A stretch of DNA of 5,574 nucleotides from Acidobacteriaceae bacterium. GTDB lineage: Bacteria; Acidobacteriota; Terriglobia; Terriglobales; SbA1. The position numbers and the translations under genes were made by a program. Positions 1-5,574 of this stretch are shown piece after piece. A model generated the notes under the pieces. The model had not been told where the DNA came from. It did no database searches and worked only from the letters and a program-made list of their open reading frames with translations. Location of the stretch: assembly GCA_003156615.1 (NCBI GenBank), contig PMHI01000426.1, positions 22,518-28,091 of the forward strand, read 5' to 3'. Every line of letters begins with the position of its first letter. Position 1 is the first letter of the stretch.

Positions 1-731
1 TCGTCACTGCCGCCGTTCTTGGCTGCTTCAATCAGTTCGTCGCATGCTTCATCCAATGAGTGCACATCACTCATCACCTCCAGCATCTTTTGTTCTTTGA
101 CATAGCGCGACATGCCGTCGCTACAGAGGAGCAGCACATCTCCCGCCGTAAACTCATGATCTTCCAGGTCTGGCTCCACGCTCTCCTCTGACCCGAGAAC
201 CCGTACGATTACATTTTGCATTTCCGACTTCTCAGCCTCTTCTACCGTCATCAGTCCGCGACGTACCTGCTCCATCACGAGAGAGTGGTCGCTCGTCAGC
301 TGCTGAATGCTTCCGCCGCGTGCCAGATAGATGCGGCTGTCTCCTACGTTGGCGATGGAAAAAAACATTCCGTGCACGCACACTGCGACGATGGTCGAGC
401 CCATGCCGGAACGATCGGGATTCTGTGCGGCCGCTTCCTGGATAGCCTGGTTCGCCAATTGAATGGCGTTGCCCAAGCCGCCGGCGTATTCCGAGACGCC
501 CTCAAATTTCCGTCCCAGAATGGGCGATTCGGCCTGGCCGGAATCGTTGCCAACGTATTCGAGCACCGTATCCACTGCGATTTTGCTCGCGACTTCTCCC
601 GCCGCCGCACCTCCCATGCCGTCGCAAACCACAAAAATCCCACGCCGCAGGTCGAAGCCGAAATTGTCCTCGTTATTTGTCCGAACCAGACCGATGTCGG
701 TTTTTCCCGCGGCTTGAATTACCAAATTCAT
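1..731 (-). CDS. PP2C/PPM-family serine/threonine protein phosphatase (3' end cut by window edge)
   Basis: Metal-dependent phosphatase expected to remove phosphate from Ser/Thr in the cytosol, the natural counterpart of the kinase encoded just upstream. The 243 visible residues carry the PP2C motifs in order: T11-D12-x-G with R17 and N20-E21-D22, the metal-binding V35-C-D37-G38-M-G-G, G111-S-T, N128-V-G-D131-S-R133, S147-D-H, and L201-L-C-S-D205-G. The window ends at G-G-S-D243, where the family has its GSDN motif with the last metal ligand, so only the C-terminal end of the domain, and any tail, is missing. E21, D37, D205 and D243 match the expected metal ligands. No signal peptide or membrane segment is visible. 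The ATG at 731-729 has a weak AGG 6 nt upstream (740-738). An in-frame GTG at 749-747 would add six residues and is an alternative start with no clear ribosome site. Bacterial PP2C enzymes paired with Hanks kinases (PrpC/PstP type) support the role; substrates are unknown. Confidence 0.95.
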   Translation of the reverse strand, partial: MNLVIQAAGKTDIGLVRTNNEDNFGFDLRRGIFVVCDGMGGAAAGEVASKIAVDTVLEYVGNDSGQAESPILGRKFEGVSEYAGGLGNAIQLANQAIQEAAAQNPDRSGMGSTIVAVCVHGMFFSIANVGDSRIYLARGGSIQQLTSDHSLVMEQVRRGLMTVEEAEKSEMQNVIVRVLGSEESVEPDLEDHEFTAGDVLLLCSDGMSRYVKEQKMLEVMSDVHSLDEACDELIEAAKNGGSD

Positions 732-823
732 TTCATACCTAACCGGCACTTCGTGGCGATTGCGGCGATTGCCGTTTGGAAATGAGAATTCTGAAAACTC
801 CTCGTGTCGTTGCAATGAAGCAT
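728..823 (-). CDS. Possible small ORF (31 aa) between kinase and phosphatase genes, unproven
   Basis: An ATG at 823-821, 10 nt after the kinase stop, opens a 31-codon frame ending in TGA at 730-728. That stop overlaps the phosphatase start as ATGA, the classic arrangement for translational coupling. An AGG 9 nt before the ATG could act as a weak ribosome site. The predicted peptide (starting MLHCNDTRSF, ending CRLGMK) is polar, has no signal peptide or membrane segment, and resembles nothing I recognise. A 102-nt gap can hold such a frame by chance, and the same DNA is also open in the kinase/phosphatase frame. It could be a leader that carries ribosomes from the kinase gene to the phosphatase gene, or it could be nothing. 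Confidence 0.15.
   Translation of the reverse strand: MLHCNDTRSFQNSHFQTAIAAIATKCRLGMK
755..772 (-). repeat. Perfect 9-bp tandem duplication in the kinase-phosphatase gap
   Basis: The minus strand reads GCAATCGCC twice in direct succession, 24 nt upstream of the phosphatase ATG. It lies in the only non-coding gap of any length here. Nine is a multiple of three, so a change in copy number would keep the surrounding frames open. It may be simple replication slippage; no regulatory role can be shown. Confidence 0.7.
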
Positions 824-833
824 GAAACCGGGC

Positions 834-3542
834 CTATTCCTCGGGAGTGGGTTGGGTCGAGGTTGATCGGTTCTTACGGCTTCCGATCCGCGAGAAAATC
901 CGGCCGCGTTGAGCCTCTTTGAGGAGTTGCTGCCGCTCCTCCTGCAACCCTAGACTTGCGTGATTGGCGATCTCGGAGGCCGAATTCATGAGATCCACGG
1001 CTGACCGCGAATCACCGGCCGCCAAAGCTGCCCGTGCTTGCGTCAGGGCCAAAGACAGCGCTCGGTCCGCCGCAGCTTTCATCCTACTTCCAAAAGTCTC
1101 TCGCGCCCGCTTCAACAGCAGCGACTGCGGATGCGATCGCAGACCGGCCTCCAAGGCCGCCCAACCTCCACTGATGTCGAGGTTATCCAGCGCGCCGTAC
1201 GCAGTCCCCACCAGCTGCAAAACCTCTGCCTCGCTCTCCCACGCTGCGCGCAGCCTCCGGACCCCTTCCTGCACCGTCGGATCCATGAGAACTGCGTCGG
1301 GCTGTGACTCGAGGAAGATTGCTGCTTCTTCGTACAGCTCGACGCTGACCAATTGTTGCGCGGCGCTCAGCGCCGCCTCGATTTTCTGCCGTGAGGCTTG
1401 CTGTTGGCTTCTAGCTTTATCCAACAGAGCTCGCATGGAAACGTCATTGGTTTGTTCGACCACCGGTTCGAGCAAGCGGATTGCCGCTTCGTAGGAGCCT
1501 TTCGCAAGCAGGCCTTGCGCTTCGGCAAACGTTGTCTCTACCAGCGATTCTCTCTGTTGTTGTTCGGCTTCATGGCGGGCAAACTCCAGCAGTTCGGAAA
1601 TCTCTGCGGAAACAATCCCATCCGCCTGGCAGGTTTCAAGAAGCCTCACAGCTTGCCGGTATTGGCCCTGACTGATGGCCTCATGCGCCAACGCCAGGAA
1701 ATGCGCGCGCGATTCCTGCAGCTTGCTATTTTCGACCTCTTCTTCAACGCTGGTTTGAAGAATCAGAAGCCGCTCATTGCCGGGAAACTCCCGCAGCTTT
1801 TTACGCACCAACTCCAGCGCCTCCTGGGGAGCTGTATCGAGGAGTGCCCGGCATCGCCGTACGGTTTCATCCACTTCGCGGCGCGCTTCGGACTCCGCTA
1901 TCCGCCGCGATAATAGCCCCCTGAACTTCAGCAGGGATGGTTCAGTCGGCATTCTTTCGAGTGCCATGTTTACGCGGGCCGCTACCGTGGTGAGCTGCTC
2001 GTGAGTCGTGGCCAGGGAGATTTCGTTCTGGAGTTGTTCTACCACTCGCCGCCGCTGCTCTTGTTCCTGCCCAGCCTTGGCTTGCTTGAGCAGCGAGATC
2101 AACTCGGGATTGGAAGGATCAATCTGCTCGACGTCATTGAGCAGCTTCATCGCCGCCGTGAAGCGCCGGTTTCCCATCTCGTTGCGCGCGGATTCGAGCA
2201 GCTGCCGCGCCTTCGCTACACGGGACGCCTCTTCCACCTGCTGGACGATATCGGCGTAGGCGGCACGCACCCGGGAATCTTCCTTATCGAGATCAAGCGC
2301 CTTGGCAATAATGGCCTGCGCCGACTCTAAATCCCCGCGGCCGCGGGCGCCGTCCGCCTGCCGTAAATATCCTTCGATCCTCTCTTTGGTCTGCTTTTTC
2401 CGGCGCACGGATTCCAGCAGTTCCGCCAGTTCCGAGCTGGATTGGTCCAGGCGCAGAGCTTCCTCGAGATGGCCGATCGCTACGTCGTATTGCCCCTCCT
2501 GAAGGGCAGCCTCGGCCTGGAACCTTAATTCACGGATTTGTCCCGCGCGCTGCCGCAGTGCCAGGTTTTGCTGCACCTGCACCAGCAGTTGCCGGGCTTT
2601 CGTATGCTGTGCATCCAGCTTGGTCACTTGCAGCAGGATCTCCCGCGCCTTGAGAAATTCCTGCTCCTTCACCAGCGATTCGGCTTGCTCCAGCATTTCG
2701 AGCACTTGGCCTTTTTTTACCTCGTCCGCGACCGCATAGATGTCCGCCGCCATTTCGTCTGCGGAGCTGTAACGGTCATGGGGATCTTTCGCTAACGAGC
2801 GATCGAGGATGGCATCGAGCGCCGGTGGATAATCGCTCAGGTAGTTGTTGAGCGGGGGATGTCTTTCATTCAACAGCTTCTGTATCACACTGGCGTCTTC
2901 CCCGCTGAAAGGAAGCTGTCCGGTCAGAAGCTGGAAGAGCATGATTCCGGCGGAGAAAATATCGGAGCGGCCGTCGAACGCCCGGTCCCGCAACCGTTCC
3001 GGGGCCATGTAATGAATGGTTCCAATTACGTTTCCAGTACGGGTTAGCCCGCGCTCCTGTTTTTCCTGCCGAGCAATTCCGAAGTCCAGCAGCTTGGCCA
3101 CGCCATCCGGTTGCACGATGACGTTCGCCGGCTTTACATCGCGATGGATGACATCATTGCGGTGTGCGTAGGCCAGCGCCGAGCAAACCTGTTCAATGAT
3201 TTTCAGGCGAAAAACCAGCGGAAGCGGACGATCCGGCTGGATCACGCGGTCCAGAGCCTCGCCCGCTACGTACTCCATCACAATGTAAGGAAAGCCTTCT
3301 TGTTCGCCCAAGTCGTAGACCGTCACGATGTTGGGGTGTTTCAACATGCCCGTCTTGGCCGCTTCGCGATAGAAGCGCTCAAGCATTTCCGGGTCTCCGG
3401 CGAAGCCTTCCGTGATGGTTTTGATCGCGACTTCGCGGCCCAGATGCTTATCGAAGGCGCGATAGACCAGACCCATGCCGCCCCGGCCGAGCAGGCCGGT
3501 TACTTCGTACTTTCCGATTCGCGTCAGGGGTTTGGTGCTCAA
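834..3542 (-). CDS. Hanks-type serine/threonine protein kinase with long C-terminal TPR-like repeat region
   Basis: ATP-dependent Ser/Thr kinase, 902 residues, complete. The catalytic domain spans about 12-270 and keeps every key element: glycine loop G19-R-G21-G-M-G24-x-V26, A-I-K41, a likely alpha-C glutamate E60, catalytic loop H133-R-D135-V-K137-P-A-N140, D153-F-G155, A180-P-E182, D194-x-F-S-x-G199 and R257. It is an RD kinase; T167, T169 and T175 in the activation segment are likely autophosphorylation sites. Residues 283-860 form about ten TPR-like helical hairpins (for example near 283-316, 336-369, 392-421, 445-479, 611-641, 670-697, 720-755 and 825-858), probably a protein-binding arm. 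There is no membrane segment or extracellular sensor, so it should be cytosolic. A short basic, Ser/Thr-rich tail (879-902) ends it. The start is TTG, chosen because the domain begins ten residues later, an AGGAG precedes it, and the next in-frame Met (M23) would destroy the glycine loop. It ends in TAG. Confidence 0.97.
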   Translation of the reverse strand: MSTKPLTRIGKYEVTGLLGRGGMGLVYRAFDKHLGREVAIKTITEGFAGDPEMLERFYREAAKTGMLKHPNIVTVYDLGEQEGFPYIVMEYVAGEALDRVIQPDRPLPLVFRLKIIEQVCSALAYAHRNDVIHRDVKPANVIVQPDGVAKLLDFGIARQEKQERGLTRTGNVIGTIHYMAPERLRDRAFDGRSDIFSAGIMLFQLLTGQLPFSGEDASVIQKLLNERHPPLNNYLSDYPPALDAILDRSLAKDPHDRYSSADEMAADIYAVADEVKKGQVLEMLEQAESLVKEQEFLKAREILLQVTKLDAQHTKARQLLVQVQQNLALRQRAGQIRELRFQAEAALQEGQYDVAIGHLEEALRLDQSSSELAELLESVRRKKQTKERIEGYLRQADGARGRGDLESAQAIIAKALDLDKEDSRVRAAYADIVQQVEEASRVAKARQLLESARNEMGNRRFTAAMKLLNDVEQIDPSNPELISLLKQAKAGQEQEQRRRVVEQLQNEISLATTHEQLTTVAARVNMALERMPTEPSLLKFRGLLSRRIAESEARREVDETVRRCRALLDTAPQEALELVRKKLREFPGNERLLILQTSVEEEVENSKLQESRAHFLALAHEAISQGQYRQAVRLLETCQADGIVSAEISELLEFARHEAEQQQRESLVETTFAEAQGLLAKGSYEAAIRLLEPVVEQTNDVSMRALLDKARSQQQASRQKIEAALSAAQQLVSVELYEEAAIFLESQPDAVLMDPTVQEGVRRLRAAWESEAEVLQLVGTAYGALDNLDISGGWAALEAGLRSHPQSLLLKRARETFGSRMKAAADRALSLALTQARAALAAGDSRSAVDLMNSASEIANHASLGLQEERQQLLKEAQRGRIFSRIGSRKNRSTSTQPTPEE

Positions 3543-3545
3543 GCT

Positions 3546-3550
3546 CTCCT
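3546..3550 (-). promoter_or_regulatory. Ribosome binding site supporting the TTG start of the kinase
   Basis: The minus strand reads AGGAG, then AGC, then TTG. The 3-nt gap is shorter than usual, but this is the only good purine-rich site near the start of the kinase domain. No ATG or GTG lies in frame between the upstream TAG and this TTG. A nearby ATG (3557-3555) is out of frame and stops after five codons. The site lies in the 39-nt gap after the upstream gene. Confidence 0.6.
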
Positions 3551-3581
3551 GCCCATGCGTGGTTGCTCCACGAGAAAATTC

Positions 3582-5574
3582 CTACGACGCTGAGTTTGTC
3601 GCCCAGCGTATGTTGAAGTTATCCCAAAGAAATTTCTTGCCTTCGCCCCGTTCCTTTGTTTCTCCTTCAGGCGTCGCATTCAGATAGAGTATGTAAGACT
3701 CCGCCGCTCCGTCGAGATCGCCGTCCTGAACTCGTTTTCGCGCCTGTTCCAGAATCCTTGCGGGCAGGCCTTCCACTTTGTCCCGCGCCGTCTTGATCAG
3801 CGCTTCCCGCGCTTCAATTTCAACGTCGTTGAGATACTGGATTTCATCCGGGACCGAGCCTTGCGCTTTGACCCCTTCGGTATCTTCCGGTTTCACATTC
3901 TCCAGGACAATCGCGGTACGTTGATTCTCTTTCTTAAAAGCAGGCACCACATCGATCACGTTGCCTGATGAATCCACGATGCGAAACGCCAGTTCGACCA
4001 CCGCTTTAAGGTCGATCGTCTTCTTCGTATAGCTATAAGGCTTGACGATGTCTTCAGGATTGGTCTTAGGAATCGAATCCAGCTTCTTATGCGCATCCTG
4101 GGCCTTCTGCTCGGCTGCCGTTACCCTGTCGTTGGCCTCCGATATTTCCTTTTTCTTGCCGCGCGCCTGGGCTCCTTCCAGTGCCTTTTGCGCGCTTACC
4201 AGTTCCTGGTTCGCAGCTTCATAGTCCCGATTCGCTTTGTTCCACGCATCGTTCGGAACATCGCGCGAACTAAACCGATATTTCGACTCTTTAGCCTCCA
4301 CCGTCGAAGCTGCGGTAGGGCGGTGCTCCAACACATCGCCCACCAGCCGGAAGTTAGGCTCCGCATCCGTAACGTCGTTGGAACGCACTACACGCACTCG
4401 GAGCGAGGAAGTCTCAAGCCCCGTGGCGATTGCGTCCGACAGCTGCTCGGCAAAACCAGCGCTGTCTCGCCGGGACGTCTGGTCGCGAAACACCACGCGA
4501 ATCGACAGTTTGGAGCGCATCTGGTAAAGCGAGTTACTTTTGGTCCGCTCGTCGCGAACGTCGTCGCGATTCGACTTGTACTGTTGAGCCAGGTCAAGAT
4601 AAAGCCACGCTAAACCCACTCCTGAACCGAGCGGCTTCTGCAGGTAACGCCTGGCCGCTTCCAGATAATGATCGCTGATGGTCTCAGCCAGCAAGTCGAG
4701 GCGCAGCTTGAGATTCTTATCCTCTTCGCCGCTCGCGCTATAAGCGCGCTCCAGCAGGTCGTAGGCGTGTTCTGCCTCCACTTCGTCGTTGCGGCCATGA
4801 ATCGGGGTATGCGCGGTTTGCAAAATCTTGGCTTCATCCGAGGCGCTCTTGATGTAAATGTCGCGCAGCGCCTGCATGCGATCTACTACCAAGGCTCGCG
4901 AGGCTGGGGGCAGATCGGCCAATACTTCGTAGGCCGCGATGGATTGCTTCTGTCCTTCGAAAGCCGCGCTCTTGGCCAGCGCAGCGTCGGCATCCGCGCG
5001 TGTGCTGGCGACTTCGAGGCTTTGCTCGTCTTTTTTCAGCGCTGCCGCAGCTTCCGGTGTTTTCTTGATCTCATTGGCTCGGCGAAGTTCGCGAACTGCA
5101 TCCTGCCAGTTGTTGCTGCTCGCGAATTTAGTTCCCTGCTCGAAGTGAAATTTGTAAGCGGCATCTACAATCACGCCGATGCGGGGCTCCTCGTCGGCAA
5201 ACGATACATAGGCGGAGATGGCGGTTAACGCATCGTCGTACTTCTGTTTGGCTTTCAGATTTTCGCTGGTGACCAGAGTCGATTCCAGGGAGCGGCTCTC
5301 CGCGGCGATACTGGTTTGCAAGGCTTGCGACTGATCAAATTGAGGGTCGATTTCGATCGCCTGAGCAGTCAGTTCGCGCGCCTGGAGTAAATGGGAATAA
5401 CCCGGAGTATGCCCAGCCAAGGCGGCTTTATAGGCCTGAAATTGGGCGCGCCCCTTCTCTGTGATCGCCGTCAGTTCCAGGCGTACGTCGTCTCTCAACT
5501 TCAATGCTGTCGCCAATGACGGCGCCAGAGATTGCGCATCATCGGACCGCACCTTCGCGGCCTTCAACTCCGCA
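3582..5574 (-). CDS. TPR-like repeat protein with a split alpha/beta domain and coiled coil, function unknown (5' end cut by window edge)
   Basis: I do not recognise this gene as a named family. The frame is open to the right edge; the TTG at 5567-5565 is probably an internal Leu, and residues are numbered from it. About 1-350 are helical, with TPR-like units near 57-83, 138-181 and 262-330. A different section follows: a strand (354-361), a helix (368-385), a strand (389-396) and F406-R-L-V-G-D-V-L. Next comes a charged Ala/Lys/Glu-rich coiled coil (about 438-500), then two strand-like runs (514-531 and 536-545) around V531-D-S-S-G-N-V-I. That order resembles the CsgG/LpoB-like fold, where a late strand often reads VDxxTGxVI; this is inference from pattern only. 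Another TPR-like hairpin lies near 604-630. No membrane segment is seen in the visible part; a signal or lipoprotein sequence could lie upstream. It ends in TAG 39 nt before the kinase start, so co-transcription and a partner or substrate role are plausible. Confidence 0.9.
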   Translation of the reverse strand, partial: AELKAAKVRSDDAQSLAPSLATALKLRDDVRLELTAITEKGRAQFQAYKAALAGHTPGYSHLLQARELTAQAIEIDPQFDQSQALQTSIAAESRSLESTLVTSENLKAKQKYDDALTAISAYVSFADEEPRIGVIVDAAYKFHFEQGTKFASSNNWQDAVRELRRANEIKKTPEAAAALKKDEQSLEVASTRADADAALAKSAAFEGQKQSIAAYEVLADLPPASRALVVDRMQALRDIYIKSASDEAKILQTAHTPIHGRNDEVEAEHAYDLLERAYSASGEEDKNLKLRLDLLAETISDHYLEAARRYLQKPLGSGVGLAWLYLDLAQQYKSNRDDVRDERTKSNSLYQMRSKLSIRVVFRDQTSRRDSAGFAEQLSDAIATGLETSSLRVRVVRSNDVTDAEPNFRLVGDVLEHRPTAASTVEAKESKYRFSSRDVPNDAWNKANRDYEAANQELVSAQKALEGAQARGKKKEISEANDRVTAAEQKAQDAHKKLDSIPKTNPEDIVKPYSYTKKTIDLKAVVELAFRIVDSSGNVIDVVPAFKKENQRTAIVLENVKPEDTEGVKAQGSVPDEIQYLNDVEIEAREALIKTARDKVEGLPARILEQARKRVQDGDLDGAAESYILYLNATPEGETKERGEGKKFLWDNFNIRWATNSAS

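Noticed and set aside
763..774. Small hairpin CGGC-AATC-GCCG in the kinase-phosphatase gap
   Set aside because: The stem is only four pairs and no T-run follows on the minus strand, so it is not a credible terminator. It is largely a by-product of the 9-bp tandem repeat.
216..785. Plus-strand open frame of 189 codons
   Set aside because: It lies opposite the phosphatase gene, whose motifs are clear on the minus strand. Its translation shows no domain pattern, so it is a shadow frame.
798..803. GAGGAG on the minus strand, a strong ribosome-site look-alike
   Set aside because: No ATG, GTG or TTG lies at a suitable distance downstream, so it does not mark a start.
787..818. Possible promoter on the minus strand: TTGCAA, then about 16 nt, then CAGAAT
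   Set aside because: Both boxes match the housekeeping consensus poorly (about four of six each), and such matches are common by chance. An internal phosphatase promoter is not supported.
964..1494. Plus-strand open frame of 176 codons, and others of similar size opposite the kinase and repeat-protein genes
   Set aside because: All lie antisense to strongly supported minus-strand genes and show biased, low-complexity composition typical of shadow frames.
2335..2346. Palindrome CCGCGGCCGCGG
   Set aside because: It lies inside the kinase gene, where it encodes an Arg-Gly-Arg-Gly run within a TPR-like turn. Coding and GC-rich composition explain it.
5565..5567. TTG as the start of the upstream repeat-protein gene
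   Set aside because: The frame stays open to the window edge and no ribosome site can be judged there, so the gene more likely starts outside the window.

Overview
The window holds three genes, all on the minus strand and so transcribed from right to left. They are the 3' part of a large helical-repeat protein gene (3582-5574, start beyond the right edge), a complete 902-residue Hanks-type serine/threonine protein kinase gene (834-3542), and the 5' part of a PP2C/PPM-family protein phosphatase gene (1-731, end beyond the left edge). The gaps are short: 39 nt before the kinase and 102 nt before the phosphatase. No convincing promoter or terminator lies between them, so a single operon is the simplest reading. 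There are no RNA genes, insertion sequences, CRISPR arrays or attachment sites that I can support. The long plus-strand reading frames are shadows of these genes.

The logic is a writer/eraser pair. The kinase is cytosolic by sequence: an N-terminal catalytic domain with all key residues, then about 600 residues of TPR-like helical hairpins, with no membrane segment and no PASTA or other extracellular sensor. The phosphatase would reverse its phosphorylation. The first gene encodes another TPR-like protein that also carries what looks like a small alpha/beta domain split by a coiled coil. It may be a substrate, scaffold or regulator of the kinase, but that is inference from position and from the shared repeat type.

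The base composition (moderately GC-rich by eye), the kinase style and the kinase-TPR-phosphatase grouping suggest a soil-type bacterium such as an Acidobacteriota (Koribacter-like) member. Myxobacteria or another kinase-rich phylum remain possible. This is a family-style impression, not a measured placement.

The most unusual structural point is that all three genes share one reading frame across the whole window, broken only by two amber (TAG) codons. The stretches between each TAG and the next start (13 and 34 codons) are fully open. The second gap also holds a possible 31-codon small ORF whose stop overlaps the phosphatase start as ATGA. The kinase appears to start at TTG. No clearly new system is proven here. 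The best candidates for novelty are the unassigned first protein and the single-frame gene arrangement.
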